This document shows, piece after piece, positions 1 to 11,487 of a stretch of DNA of 64,000 nt. The stretch covers positions 25,669-89,668 of the forward strand of contig JAJYLQ010000019.1 in NCBI GenBank assembly GCA_021787595.1, read 5' to 3'. The notes beneath the pieces are model-generated. The model was not told the DNA's origin. It made no database searches and worked only from the letters and a program-made list of their open reading frames with translations. Source of the DNA: Chloroflexota bacterium. GTDB taxonomy: Bacteria; Chloroflexota; Anaerolineae; Anaerolineales; Villigracilaceae. Each line of letters opens with the position of its first letter. The first letter of the stretch is position 1. Position numbers and translations under genes: made by a program.

Positions 1-3000
1 ACCCCTGCTGCGCGACCACGCGCAATTTGCCTTCCTCCAACATGCCGATCAGCCCGGCTTCCGCATTGGACTGGCGCATGGCCCATTCCAGCGTGATGCG
101 CATGGCGCGGTCCATTTCGAGGCTGGCGTTCAACTCGCGGTCAATGCGCTGCATGACCGAAAGCTCTTCGACGCGCGCCGCCAGTTCCTGATCGGTCAGT
201 GTGTAGAGACGCGCGTTTTCCATGGCGACGGCGGCCTGACCCGCGAAAGCCGTCAGCAGCGTTTGATCTTCCTCGACAAACGGCAATCCATCGCGGCGAT
301 TGATGACTTCGATCACACCGATAACATTGTCCTTGACCAGAAGCGGCACCGCCATCAACGCGTGGGTGATGAATCCAGTTTGCGTGTCCGTGTTCGCGTT
401 CCAACCTGCGGAACGCTTGACGTCGTTCTCGATGACGGGGCCGCGCGTATTCACCGCGCGCCCCACGATGCCGCTTCCGGGCGGCAGGCGCTGGCCGAGC
501 AGATCCTTCGCCACCGGGCCAACCGTCACACGGAAGATGAGTTCGCCGGTTTGTTCATCCACCAAGAAGAAACTGCCCGCTTCGCAGTTCAAAATGCCGA
601 CCGCGCTCTCGAGGATGTTTTGAAGCAGCGGCTCCAATTCCAGCGTGGAGGTAAGCTGGCGGGTCACTTCGTTCAACGTGCCAAGCTGGCGGGCGCGCTG
701 CTGCGTCTCCTGAAGCAGGCGCGACTTGACGATGGCGCCTGCTGTCTGATCGGCAATGGATTGCAATAATTCAAGCTGCCCGCGCGTGTAGATCGTCGCG
801 GGGTCGCGGCTTCCCACGCTCAACGCGCCGATGGATTCTGCGCCAGCATTAAGCGGCACCCCCATCCACGCAAAGACGCCCTCGGTTTCGGGTGACACGC
901 CGCGCGCCTGGCATTCCCGCAGATAATCCTGCGTGATGATCGGGCGGCCCCTGCGAATGATCTCCGGCGCAATTCCCGTGTTGGATGGGAATGGCACATT
1001 TTCGCGGGCGGCGATTCGATCCTTGTTCTCCACGGCAAAACCATAATAGAAATAATCATTATCCTTGTTGTGGAGCGTGATGTGAAAGTGCGAGGTGGGG
1101 ATGATCTGCGTGGTTTGTGCATAGATAAGTTCGAGCACGTCATCAAAGGACAAGGTCACGTTCACGCCCTGCGAGACGCGCATCAGCGCATTCGTTTCCT
1201 GGGCGCGGCGTTCCAGGTTGGCAACCGTCTGCAGGCGTTGAATGGCGACGGAGGCCTGATCCGCCAGGTTATCGAGGTAGATCAAATCGCGAGGTGTGTA
1301 TGGCTGACCCGACAGACGCGGGCCAAGCGCCAGCCAGCCGACCGGCCGCTCGCGGCCCGGAAGAACAACAAAGAGGCGTGCGCCAAGCAGGCCAAGCCGC
1401 GCCTGTTCCAATTTGAGGCTGGAGGGCAGGGATGCTCCATCGAGATATAACGGCAAACGCTCCTTCGCGAAATATTGTGCCAGGGGGCTGCTGGTCGAGA
1501 AGCGAATATCGGTGCTGGCGCGGTTATCCTCAGCGGCCAATGAAACATACTGGTCATTGACCGCATCGTACGTGAAAATGTGAACACGGTCAGGCGTCAG
1601 CGAGGTGATGATCTGTTCGCGCAGAACCCGGCTGATCGTCGCGAGATCGACCGCGCCGGTCAATTCGTGTGTAAAGCGTTGGACACTTTCATTGTACGCG
1701 CGCTGGCCGCGAAAGAAGGCCGAGTCCACGTAACTTTGCAAACGCACACGGATCGGGTCGAGCAGAATCGCCACAATGAAAACCAATGCGCCGATCCAAT
1801 ACGGGCTGCTGGATGGCATGGCTGACTGGAAAACAATGCTCAATCCCGTGACCAGAAGCCCATACCCAATGACGATGAACACGGCAAGCAAAAGATAAAC
1901 CGCTCCCTGCCGCACCCATTCGTCGGTACGCAGGAAGCGGAACCGCAAAATTGTGTACCCAAGGGTCAGTGGAAAGAAAACAACGGGCACAAACAAATAA
2001 GGCGAAAAGTCAAATAGATTGAGCGACGCAGTCAGGAGCCAGAGCGTCAGCGGCCCAAACGCTGCCAACGCGCCGATCAGAATCATGCGCGCCTGGGTCT
2101 TGACGACCGGCGATTGCGATGTGAAACCATGGTAAATGTTAGCCAGCAAATAGACAACGCTGGAAAGACTCACGAAGGCATAAATCCAGCGCCAGGCTTC
2201 GATGTAGGCCGTGGGACGGGCAAAGTTATAAAGCGTCGTGAAAGCATAACCGGCCAGCGCGAGCGCAGCGATGTACCCGATCCAGCGCAGGTAGGGCCGC
2301 CCCACCACGAACCTGTTTTCCTGCGGGAAAGATAATGCCAGGTCAATCAGTGCGCCGCCCGCCATTGCAACCCCCAGCGTCCACACATACGTCAGTTGAT
2401 GGGTGGTGAACAAGTCGAAGAGCGAACCGCTGGCGATGCTGAAGGAGGATGCAAAAATTGCAAAGGCGCGTCCGGCGGATTCGGTGCGTCGCATCCCAAA
2501 GATCCACAAACCGATGGCGAGGAAGAGAAAACTAATGATGGCCGGCAGGATAAAATACGCCGCTTCATCCTCGGACGGGAAAACGTTCAGCGTCACCTGC
2601 AAGGTTTTTTCCGCGCCGGAAGCGGTCCGGATCGTCACCGGGATCGTCTCGCCGGGAGCAAAACCTTCGGTGGTTGGGATCGTCCCCTGAACCCTGCCGC
2701 TTAAAACATTTTGAACATCCGATGTGCTGTGGACCTGAACGCCGTTGACCGCCAATAGCTGATCGCCAAGCCGGATGCCTTGCTCGTATAAATTCCAGGC
2801 GGCCCGGCTGCCAGTTGGCGTTGCCCCGTTAAAAATCAACGTGTGCTCGTAGAACGCTCCGAGAAACGGGGACTTTAGCCACGCATTCGCGAAGAACAAC
2901 GCAGCAATAAACGCTGCAAGCGCAATGAATTGATAGATAAAGGCAGCGATTTGGAGGGCCTGGTCAAGAAAAGCATTGGAGCGTTCAGGATGCAGCATCT

Positions 3001-3043
3001 CGACCCAGGGGGCGCGTGCGGGAGTAGCAGATTTAACGGCCAT
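1..3043 (-). CDS. Membrane-bound PDZ/multi-GAF sensor protein (C-terminus beyond window)
   Basis: The reading frame is open from an ATG at 3043 to the window edge, so at least 1014 codons are present and the C-terminus is missing. Order: an N-terminal membrane segment (about residues 25-45), a PDZ-like domain (contains RLGDQLLAVNGVQ), a block of about six further membrane helices (roughly 180-430), then at least three GAF domains and the start of another. The repeated motifs FVEEDQTLLTAFAGQAAVA and LYTLTDQELAARVEELS are typical of Chloroflexota GAF signalling proteins that end in a histidine kinase, PP2C/SpoIIE or GGDEF output. The output domain is not in the window, so the enzyme class is unknown. 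It lies downstream of gyrB but is separated from it by a terminator, so it is probably its own transcription unit. The membrane-sensor call is firm; the ligand is unknown. Confidence 0.85.
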   Translation of the reverse strand, partial: MAVKSATPARAPWVEMLHPERSNAFLDQALQIAAFIYQFIALAAFIAALFFANAWLKSPFLGAFYEHTLIFNGATPTGSRAAWNLYEQGIRLGDQLLAVNGVQVHSTSDVQNVLSGRVQGTIPTTEGFAPGETIPVTIRTASGAEKTLQVTLNVFPSEDEAAYFILPAIISFLFLAIGLWIFGMRRTESAGRAFAIFASSFSIASGSLFDLFTTHQLTYVWTLGVAMAGGALIDLALSFPQENRFVVGRPYLRWIGYIAALALAGYAFTTLYNFARPTAYIEAWRWIYAFVSLSSVVYLLANIYHGFTSQSPVVKTQARMILIGALAAFGPLTLWLLTASLNLFDFSPYLFVPVVFFPLTLGYTILRFRFLRTDEWVRQGAVYLLLAVFIVIGYGLLVTGLSIVFQSAMPSSSPYWIGALVFIVAILLDPIRVRLQSYVDSAFFRGQRAYNESVQRFTHELTGAVDLATISRVLREQIITSLTPDRVHIFTYDAVNDQYVSLAAEDNRASTDIRFSTSSPLAQYFAKERLPLYLDGASLPSSLKLEQARLGLLGARLFVVLPGRERPVGWLALGPRLSGQPYTPRDLIYLDNLADQASVAIQRLQTVANLERRAQETNALMRVSQGVNVTLSFDDVLELIYAQTTQIIPTSHFHITLHNKDNDYFYYGFAVENKDRIAARENVPFPSNTGIAPEIIRRGRPIITQDYLRECQARGVSPETEGVFAWMGVPLNAGAESIGALSVGSRDPATIYTRGQLELLQSIADQTAGAIVKSRLLQETQQRARQLGTLNEVTRQLTSTLELEPLLQNILESAVGILNCEAGSFFLVDEQTGELIFRVTVGPVAKDLLGQRLPPGSGIVGRAVNTRGPVIENDVKRSAGWNANTDTQTGFITHALMAVPLLVKDNVIGVIEVINRRDGLPFVEEDQTLLTAFAGQAAVAMENARLYTLTDQELAARVEELSVMQRIDRELNASLEMDRAMRITLEWAMRQSNAEAGLIGMLEEGKLRVVAQQG

Positions 3044-3116
3044 CGTAAAGGTCAAAAAATTGTACTCATATTATATGGGATTTATATGGTACTTTCATAA
3101 CAAAGCCGTTAAGCGC

Positions 3117-3146
3117 AAAATGCCCGCCACTTGAAAGTGGCGGGCA
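3117..3146 (-). terminator. Intrinsic terminator of gyrB
   Basis: A perfect 10-bp stem (TGCCCGCCAC at 3121-3130 against 3137-3146) with a 6-nt loop is followed on the minus strand by TTTT (3120-3117). It starts 12 bp after the gyrB stop codon. Confidence 0.85.
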
Positions 3147-3157
3147 TCCCTTCTCTG

Positions 3158-5125
<1,968 letters not shown>

Positions 5126-6118
5126 CTATGCCTGTTGCGTTGGAACGCGTGCTTTCAGACGATCAAGTACTGTCTGAAGCCAGGCGTTCATATCGCGGTA
5201 ATAGGCAAAGGAAGATGCCAGTAACGCCGTTGTAATGAACGCGTGCCCGAGGATCCCCACCAGTGACAGCCATGAATCATCCGCCGGGACCGACCACAGG
5301 AAATTCAGTCCAACACCGATCATGACCACCGTCAATACGAAGAGGCTGCTGGTGGGCAGCGTAAAGCGCGTCATCTGGAAGCTGCTCAAGATGGACGCCA
5401 AAGCATTCTGTTTTTTGACAAACATCCCGTGCGGAGAAAAAAAGACCGGCACGATCAGCCACATGGATAAAAAGCCAAGGACCAGCAGGATAACATCGCC
5501 GAGGATCGTATTGATCGCAAAGAAAAGGTAAAGCACCAACAGCAGCGGCAGGCCGAAAATCCAGGCCAGAAGCGACCAGATCAAAGAGAAAAGAAAAGTT
5601 TGCAGGATGACGCGTCCTGGAGGAGGCAGCAATTCCGGCGTCACCAGCGCGGCGACCCATCGGAAATAGAGACTGCCTAAAAGCCACCCGATAAGTGTCA
5701 GCAAAAATCCCAATTCGACCAAATGGTCGAGCGAATCAATTTGGATGACAGCCGGCCCGCCGAGCGGAGACAAAGCTGGCATTTTGGCGCTCATCAGGCT
5801 GAAGACGCCAATCGGGAACGTCCGCAGAATTCCCAGCAAATTGAATTGCTGGAAGAATTGATTATATAAACTGACCGCGTTGCTGATGTCCCCCTGGCTG
5901 ATGCCGCCGCTGGCCGCCATGCTGCTGAATTCCTTCAGCACGGGCTGGGCGACTTGATCCATGCTCAAGTGCGGACCAAGCCACAGCAGCAAATCAATTG
6001 CCAGAGGCAGTAAAATGGCCGTGATGTGAGTTGCAATAATGTCGAAGCCGCTTTTGAGTGAGCCGATAATGCCGGGCGGCGGGGGTAAAACTTCGGTTTC
6101 TGTCTTGAGTTGTTGCAT
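5126..6118 (-). CDS. Multi-pass membrane protein of unknown function
   Basis: A 330-residue protein with about five to six hydrophobic segments (near 28-48, 135-155, 175-205, 205-230, 255-275, 285-305). A soluble or periplasmic-looking loop around residues 55-120 is rich in Ser, Gln and Asn. A short cytoplasmic proline run, EVLPPPPG, precedes the first helix. No catalytic motif is visible and I do not recognise the family; it looks like a conserved Chloroflexota DUF-type membrane protein. It lies 45 bp upstream of gyrB on the same strand and may share its transcript, but that spacing is not diagnostic. Confidence 0.75.
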   Translation of the reverse strand: MQQLKTETEVLPPPPGIIGSLKSGFDIIATHITAILLPLAIDLLLWLGPHLSMDQVAQPVLKEFSSMAASGGISQGDISNAVSLYNQFFQQFNLLGILRTFPIGVFSLMSAKMPALSPLGGPAVIQIDSLDHLVELGFLLTLIGWLLGSLYFRWVAALVTPELLPPPGRVILQTFLFSLIWSLLAWIFGLPLLLVLYLFFAINTILGDVILLVLGFLSMWLIVPVFFSPHGMFVKKQNALASILSSFQMTRFTLPTSSLFVLTVVMIGVGLNFLWSVPADDSWLSLVGILGHAFITTALLASSFAYYRDMNAWLQTVLDRLKARVPTQQA

Positions 6119-6324
6119 AGCCGTTTGATTCTACCATACCGCCCATTGCTTCCGCAAATATGTTCTATTTTGTGCGGTTGAATGGAGCTTCACGAAAGCC
6201 AGATGAACAATGGATTTCCTGCAAAAGCCAATCGTAGGCCAGGACTCATGTAAGAACAACTTCCCGATTCTGGATTTCTTCTCGTCCACGCTCGTCGGAC
6301 TAAAGTCCTGCCTCAGTTCATGAA

Positions 6325-6542
6325 AGTGGCGCCGAGGCGCCACTCGTTATGCCAGCCCGAAGGCGTCGCCGTGGCGACAGCTTCCACGAACTGCCTGCGC
6401 CAGTGCCGCAGGCACAGGTGAGCAAGTGGCTTTAGCCCGCTCATTCAGCGCGAAAAACGGAAGTTGTTTTTACACGGCTCCCCAGGCTGCAAGCCTGACC
6501 CCCTTCTTGGATTTTAATGAAGGGCGGGTTGAAAACCCGCCC
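6325..6542. repeat. Cluster of five short perfect hairpins in a 590-bp gene-free stretch
   Basis: The stretch 6119-6708 contains no convincing gene. It holds a series of short perfect inverted repeats: AGTGGCGCC/GGCGCCACT (6325-6344), GTCGCC/GGCGAC (6365-6378), TGCCTGCG/CGCAGGCA (6392-6414), CAGGCT/AGCCTG (6483-6497) and GGGCGGGTT/AACCCGCCC (6522-6542). Loops are 2-7 nt. None has a good T-tract, so they look more like REP/BIME-type repeats than terminators. The small frames that can be read here overlap the hairpins and have no family resemblance. Confidence 0.7.
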
Positions 6543-6708
6543 TGCGAATCCTTGTGCAAGAGATCAAATTCAGTAAGATCGAACGTTTCGCCAGCGCCGC
6601 CCGCTTCCGGCGTTTAGAGTACGATTACGAGCGCCTGCCTGGGGCTCTGGCCGGCCTGATTTACCTGGCTTTTGCCCTTTTGATGCCAAGAACCTCATCA
6701 TTGCTGCT

Positions 6709-7722
6709 TTACATTTGGACGATGCCAGCTCGCATCACATATTGATTGACCGCGCCGAAGCGGTATTTGTATTCCTCGTCGCCGCGCATGAAATCGAACT
6801 CAGTGCGGCCGTGTTCGCAGGCCCATTGCAGTTGATGGCCGAGCAAGACCCAGCCGGGAGATAATTCCATGAAGTCGCGGCTGACGCCGGAGTTGTAGCC
6901 CCATAATTTGTTTTTGTAATCGAAGTTGAGGCAGGCCGCGGCTTTGGTTCCATCCACGGTCAGGAAGGCTAGCCAAAGGTAGCCGTTTTGGAACGCGGAA
7001 TGAATCACAGATGTCATGTGCTCGCGCATGGACGAGGTGAGAAATCCCGCCTTGCTCGAGTCGTGTGACATCAGTTCAAAGAATGCGTCAATTTCGGAAT
7101 CGAGGCTCGTACCATCTTCGACGACATAAAATTTCACCGGGATTTCGGATTCAGCGGCGCGGCGCATCTTGCGCCGGATCTCATGACGCTGTTTTTTTTC
7201 GATGCCTGCCAGATACGCCTCGAAGTCGCCGTTCAATGCAATGCGCGGCGTGGGACGATAGATTTCTTCGCGATAGATCCAGCCGCGTTTCCCGGATTCG
7301 ACTTTCAGCGCCGTGAGCGTGGGGGATGAATCGGGAAGGTTGTACCAATCGAAGGGCAATCCGCTCAAGGCGGAGTCTGATGCGAGGAAGTCGAAGAGTC
7401 CCGAAAGAAAGCGCGGCAAGTCGTCCGCGCGCACGACCAAATCCAGGTAATCCGAAATCTCGATGCTTCCGATCAAAAGCAGCGCGGGACGTCCGTCATG
7501 TTCGGCTTTGAAGAGCGGCGCGATGCCCATGAGTTTTCCATTTTCAGAAACGGAAACCAAAACCAGTTCGGCTTGTTTCCATTCGCCGCCGCCCAGCGTC
7601 TTCCACCATTGACTCAAATATTCGTAACGTTGAAAAGGCGTATCGCTGATGCTTTCTTCGACAAGCGCATTCCATTCAGGCGCGGAAATTTCCAAAAAAT
7701 TTTTATGAAGGATGAATTCCAT
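6709..7722 (-). CDS. GNAT-fold acyltransferase (CelD/BioF2-like, Acetyltransf_6)
   Basis: A 337-residue protein of the CelD/FemAB-like GNAT family, usually implicated in modifying polysaccharides or peptidoglycan precursors. Support: the N-terminal PFQRYEYLSQWW, the central KKQRHEIRRKMRRAA (a characteristic basic helix of this family), and the C-terminal FDFMRGDEEYKYRFG, which matches the family signature for the acyl-donor binding region. It has no signal peptide and should be cytoplasmic. It stands alone, with a hairpin array downstream and a divergent PP2C-like gene upstream. The substrate cannot be deduced. Confidence 0.85.
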   Translation of the reverse strand: MEFILHKNFLEISAPEWNALVEESISDTPFQRYEYLSQWWKTLGGGEWKQAELVLVSVSENGKLMGIAPLFKAEHDGRPALLLIGSIEISDYLDLVVRADDLPRFLSGLFDFLASDSALSGLPFDWYNLPDSSPTLTALKVESGKRGWIYREEIYRPTPRIALNGDFEAYLAGIEKKQRHEIRRKMRRAAESEIPVKFYVVEDGTSLDSEIDAFFELMSHDSSKAGFLTSSMREHMTSVIHSAFQNGYLWLAFLTVDGTKAAACLNFDYKNKLWGYNSGVSRDFMELSPGWVLLGHQLQWACEHGRTEFDFMRGDEEYKYRFGAVNQYVMRAGIVQM

Positions 7723-7784
7723 GTTTATCCAATGAGGGCTGAATCGTTCTCACCGCAAAATCATATAGGGTATAAAAATTTAAA

Positions 7785-7830
7785 GAGAAAACTCTGTGTT
7801 CTCCGCGTCTCTGTGGTGAATTCTCTGCGG
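7785..7830. repeat. Dispersed repeat of the ACCACAGAGACGCGGAGAACAC type
   Basis: The reverse strand reads ACCACAGAGACGCGGAGAAC followed by ACAGAG. Related versions occur at 23744-23842, 31053-31078, 38222-38332 and inside elp3 (about 16290). It sits in the divergent intergenic region 7723-7888. Confidence 0.5.
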
Positions 7831-7888
7831 GGATGTGCCGCCAGGATTTTACCAGTATAATGATACGGGATTGATTCACTTTCTTACC

Positions 7889-10285
7889 ATGCCGCTCGAT
7901 TTGACTCTCGCCCCGCTTTATCGAATCAATGGAATGGATCAGGCTTCGCTGCCCGGATTGATGGCGGCCATGCCGCCTCGCAAGACGGCGCGCGGCCGTG
8001 AGCGTGACCGCCTGATCGTTTATCTTTTGCTGACCGGCAATGCGGTTTTTTCGACGGGGGAATACGTTCAGCTTGCGAGCCGCGCGGCCGCAACTTTTTT
8101 CGAGACGCACGGGACATTGACTTCGGCGCTTCGGATCGCGGCGGAAGCGGTCAACAAATCGTTGCTCGAACGCAACATGTCCACCAGCGGGCGCGGCCAA
8201 TATGCGAATGGCGCGCTTGCGCTGGCGGCTGCCCGCGAATCGCAAATCACTTTTCTTTTCAGCGGGCCAGTCCACGCCTTTGTGTTGAGCGCAGCCAGCG
8301 CGCAGGATATTTCCGATTCGCTGGCGGGCAAAGGCTTGGGCCTGAACGCGGCGCTCACATATCATTTTTCGCAGGCGGCACTTCAGGCAGGCGACCGCGT
8401 GATCTTTGCCAGCCATGTTCCGACTGGCTGGGATTCAGCGCTGCGGGATACGAGCGCGGCTTCGCTCGATTCAACGCGCCGGCGCTTGATGACCATCACG
8501 AACGAAGATCTCAACGCGGCTTTGCTTTACGCGGCGGAAGGGACCGGCACACTGACGGTCTTGCGGCCAACGCCGGAGCCGGCTCCGGTCAAGCCGCAGC
8601 CTGCAGCGCCTCCAGTCGTGGACGCTTCGTCCCTTCGACAAGCCCTCGGCGGCGTTCAGGGCGGCGCCTCGCTCAGTGCTGGTTTGAGCCGGGCCGCCGC
8701 GCAAGAAGTTGAATCTACGCCCGAAACGGATTCACCCAACTCGATTCCCAACGCGCACATGGTTCAGCCATCCGCGTACGCAATTCCACCTGAACCAAAA
8801 GAAGAGACCCCGCCGCCAGAAGAACGAATTGCCCCCAGCTCGAATATTTTGGATTCGCTGCCGCGCGCAAAACCAATCGTTGAAACGACCTCCGCAGTCG
8901 AACAAAAGGTTGATGCGCTGCAAAAAGAATCGCCCGCGCCGGGCAGCCCATCCGAGCGGACGCGTCAGACGGCGAAAACGCTCGCAAACGGGATGCAGTC
9001 CTGGCGCCAGGGCCGCGCGCGAATGGATCAGGGCTTGAGAAATTTTTTGCCGCGCCTCCTGCCCGGGTCCGAGGATGCCGCGATGGCGCTGTCCAATTCG
9101 ACAATGGCCTTCATCGCGATTCTGATTCCGCTGGTGGTCGTGACGATTGCCAGCGTGGTCTACTTCCGCTACGGGCGCAGCGTTCAATATGAAGAATATC
9201 TCGTGCAGGCGCGCGAGGCGCGGGCGCAGGTGCAGGGGATCAGCGATCCGGCAGCCCAGCGCGAGGCCTGGCAGCGCGAGCTTTTCTATCTCGATAAAGC
9301 CGAGTCATACAACCAGACCGCCGAGACACAATCGCTCCGCCAGGAGGCGCAATCGAACCTCGATAAATTGCAGGGGATTGCGCGCCTGCAATTCCAGCCG
9401 GTTTTGGATTCGGGCGTCGGCGTTCAGATCAGCCGGCTGGCGGCCAACGAAAACGATTTGTATTTGCTGGACGCCCAGCACGGCAGCGTTCTGCACATTG
9501 CGTTGACCAGCGGCGGCTTTCAAAGAGACAGCTCGTTCAATTGCTCGCCCGGCTCGTACGGCGCATACAGCGTCGGCCCGCTGGTGGACATCCTTGCCCT
9601 GCCCATCAATAACTCGCTGAATGCCGCCCTGCTCGGCGTGGACGCCGCAGGGAATTTGCTTTATTGTTCGTCGGGAAATGTTCCGCAGGCCATCCCGCTT
9701 CCGCCGCCCGATACGAACTGGAAACGCGTTACATCCTTTACGATGGACAGCGGCAATCTCTACGTGTTGGATTCCCGGGCTCATGCCGTTTGGGTCTACG
9801 TTGGCAAAGACGGCGCGTTCGTGGATCGCCCATATTTCTTTTTTGGCGGACAGATTCCATCGCTGGACGATGCGATTGACCTGGCTGTGAGCGGCGACGA
9901 TCTTTATATTTTGCATTCGGATGGTCATCTCTCGACTTGCTCGTACAGCCGCATCCAAACCGTCCCGACGCGCTGCGTGGACCCGGCGCCGCTGGTGAAT
10001 CCGTTCCCGGCTTACAAGGATGTGAATCTTTTTTCGCAGGCGCATTTCACGCAGATGATGTTCACGCCCGCGCCCGATTCGGCTTTGTTGCTGCTGGACT
10101 CGGATGGGCAGGGCGTGTTCCGTTTTGCGCCGCTCTCGCTGGAGTTGCAGAGCCAGCTTCGCCCGCAGACGGCTGCGAATAATCCGCTGCCGCCGGGACG
10201 CGTCGGCGCAATGACCGTCAGCCCGAATCACGTGTTGTATTTTGCAGTGCAAGACAAGGTATACTTCGCCGCAAATCTGCCATAA
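7889..10285 (+). CDS. PP2C-like domain, transmembrane and beta-propeller protein
   Basis: About 798 residues from the ATG at 7889; an upstream in-frame ATG at 7835 lies within a repeat-like region and is less likely. The N-terminal ~225 residues resemble a PP2C-family phosphatase fold (ERDRLIVYLLLTGNAVFSTG, ALALAAARESQITFLFSGPV, GDRVIFASHVP). The usual metal-binding DGxxG signatures are not evident, so it may be catalytically inactive. A Pro/Glu-rich linker follows, then one transmembrane helix (about 404-425), a coiled-coil-like helix (EYLVQAREARAQVQ) and a C-terminal extracytoplasmic propeller-like region (about 495-798) with repeated LYLLD-type strands. The design suggests an inside-out sensor or regulator. 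It is followed 19 bp later by an unknown soluble protein with a strong RBS, so the two probably form an operon. Confidence 0.75.
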   Translation: MPLDLTLAPLYRINGMDQASLPGLMAAMPPRKTARGRERDRLIVYLLLTGNAVFSTGEYVQLASRAAATFFETHGTLTSALRIAAEAVNKSLLERNMSTSGRGQYANGALALAAARESQITFLFSGPVHAFVLSAASAQDISDSLAGKGLGLNAALTYHFSQAALQAGDRVIFASHVPTGWDSALRDTSAASLDSTRRRLMTITNEDLNAALLYAAEGTGTLTVLRPTPEPAPVKPQPAAPPVVDASSLRQALGGVQGGASLSAGLSRAAAQEVESTPETDSPNSIPNAHMVQPSAYAIPPEPKEETPPPEERIAPSSNILDSLPRAKPIVETTSAVEQKVDALQKESPAPGSPSERTRQTAKTLANGMQSWRQGRARMDQGLRNFLPRLLPGSEDAAMALSNSTMAFIAILIPLVVVTIASVVYFRYGRSVQYEEYLVQAREARAQVQGISDPAAQREAWQRELFYLDKAESYNQTAETQSLRQEAQSNLDKLQGIARLQFQPVLDSGVGVQISRLAANENDLYLLDAQHGSVLHIALTSGGFQRDSSFNCSPGSYGAYSVGPLVDILALPINNSLNAALLGVDAAGNLLYCSSGNVPQAIPLPPPDTNWKRVTSFTMDSGNLYVLDSRAHAVWVYVGKDGAFVDRPYFFFGGQIPSLDDAIDLAVSGDDLYILHSDGHLSTCSYSRIQTVPTRCVDPAPLVNPFPAYKDVNLFSQAHFTQMMFTPAPDSALLLLDSDGQGVFRFAPLSLELQSQLRPQTAANNPLPPGRVGAMTVSPNHVLYFAVQDKVYFAANLP

Positions 10286-10304
10286 GACTCAAGGAGGAGC
10301 GTCC

Positions 10305-11384
10305 ATGCCATTCTCTGATTATCTCAACTCACTGCTGGGCGTAAAACCTCAGCAGCCGGATCATCCGGTGATCGGCGGCGCCGTGGGCCATGCGAGTTTA
10401 ACGGTGAGCGATCCCAATGTGCCGGCCAACGTCACGAACGCGCGGGTCTTCCTGATCATTTATAACCCGACGATGGATCCAAACGCGGAGACAAAGCTTT
10501 CAGCCTATAAAAACTGGTCCGACCCGGATGAATTGATCAATGGCTTCATCAGCGATCTGACGCAAGTCAGCAGCGGGTTGGCGAATTATCAAATCACGCA
10601 GCGCGTCGAACTGGACGAGTTTCCGGCCCTGGCTGACGGCTTTGTTTATAACCCCCGGACCTTTCTCGACGTGATCAGCGGGACAACGCCTCCGCATACG
10701 CCAATGGGCATAGACTACAATGCCATCCTTGCGCGCTTCGATATTTTGCAGAACATTGCCAATGATGTGTATGATGAAGTGTGGGTGGTGGCGTTTCCGT
10801 ATGCGGGCTTGTATGAATCCACAATGGGCGGAGCAGGCGCGTTCTGGTGCAACGGTCCGGCATTGCAGAATACCGGTTCGTGCAGCCGGCGCTTCGTGGT
10901 GATGGGACTTTCCTATGAGCGGACGGTGGGCGAGATGCTGCATTCCTATGCTCATCGCTGTGAAAGCATCATGGCCCAGGTCTATCAATGCCAGGATTTC
11001 CTGACGTGGGCCTATCAGCCCAACCGTTCGCCGGCGACGGTCGGCCCAGCCCAGACCCTGAATCTATTCCAGCGCTTCATCCTCTTCGACAAGATCGCGC
11101 CAGGCCGCGCCGCCCTCGGAACTGTCCATTACTCTCCCAACAGCGCGCAGGATTACGACTACGGCAATCAGACTCTGGTCGAAAGCGAATGCTATGACTG
11201 GGAGAATTTTCCTGATTTCAAAGGCGACGTTCGTTCCGTCGCAACCTCGGAATGGGGAGGCGGCGATGACGGCGCTTTTCAGCGCTGGTGGCTGAGCCAC
11301 ATGCCCAGGGTGAAGGGAATCCAGAGCGGGATTGCCAACAACTGGTGGCAGTACGTTGCCAATCCAAACAACGTGAGAGTTTAG
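10305..11384 (+). CDS. Conserved hypothetical protein, possible metallohydrolase-like
   Basis: 359 residues from an ATG preceded by AAGGAGG at a good distance; an upstream in-frame start at 10242 would overlap the previous gene. No signal peptide or membrane segment. Aromatic-rich stretches (WVVAFPYAGLYESTMGG, NWWQYVANPN) and the motif ERTVGEMLHSYAHRCE, which has Glu and two His spaced like a metal site, are visible. I do not recognise the family. The paired His/Glu motif makes a metallohydrolase possible, but this is an inference only. It is probably co-transcribed with the PP2C-like gene upstream. Confidence 0.7.
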   Translation: MPFSDYLNSLLGVKPQQPDHPVIGGAVGHASLTVSDPNVPANVTNARVFLIIYNPTMDPNAETKLSAYKNWSDPDELINGFISDLTQVSSGLANYQITQRVELDEFPALADGFVYNPRTFLDVISGTTPPHTPMGIDYNAILARFDILQNIANDVYDEVWVVAFPYAGLYESTMGGAGAFWCNGPALQNTGSCSRRFVVMGLSYERTVGEMLHSYAHRCESIMAQVYQCQDFLTWAYQPNRSPATVGPAQTLNLFQRFILFDKIAPGRAALGTVHYSPNSAQDYDYGNQTLVESECYDWENFPDFKGDVRSVATSEWGGGDDGAFQRWWLSHMPRVKGIQSGIANNWWQYVANPNNVRV

Positions 11385-11404
11385 TTTCTTTGGGCGATCA
11401 TAAG

Positions 11405-11447
11405 ATCGCATCGCGCGAGCTGTTCTTTTTTGGCGGCGCGATGCGAT
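11405..11447 (+). terminator. Perfect 12-bp inverted repeat after the 10305 gene
   Basis: ATCGCATCGCGC (11405-11416) pairs perfectly with 11436-11447 across a 19-nt loop that contains a run of T. No T-tract follows the stem, so termination is plausible but not certain. Confidence 0.5.
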
Positions 11448-11487
11448 TCGATTAACAAAACTGTTCAGGCGGTGCGCGTGATTTGTA

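Noticed and set aside
6554..6745. Small plus-strand frame in the hairpin-rich gap
   Set aside because: No ribosome-binding site or family resemblance; it overlaps the next gene.
7703..8416. Minus-strand open frame at the start of the PP2C-like gene
   Set aside because: Overlaps the better-supported plus-strand gene and includes a repeat; no family.
9305..10252. Minus-strand open frame of 315 residues opposite the propeller region
   Set aside because: Arg/Ile/Gln-rich composition typical of an antisense frame; the plus-strand gene explains the region.
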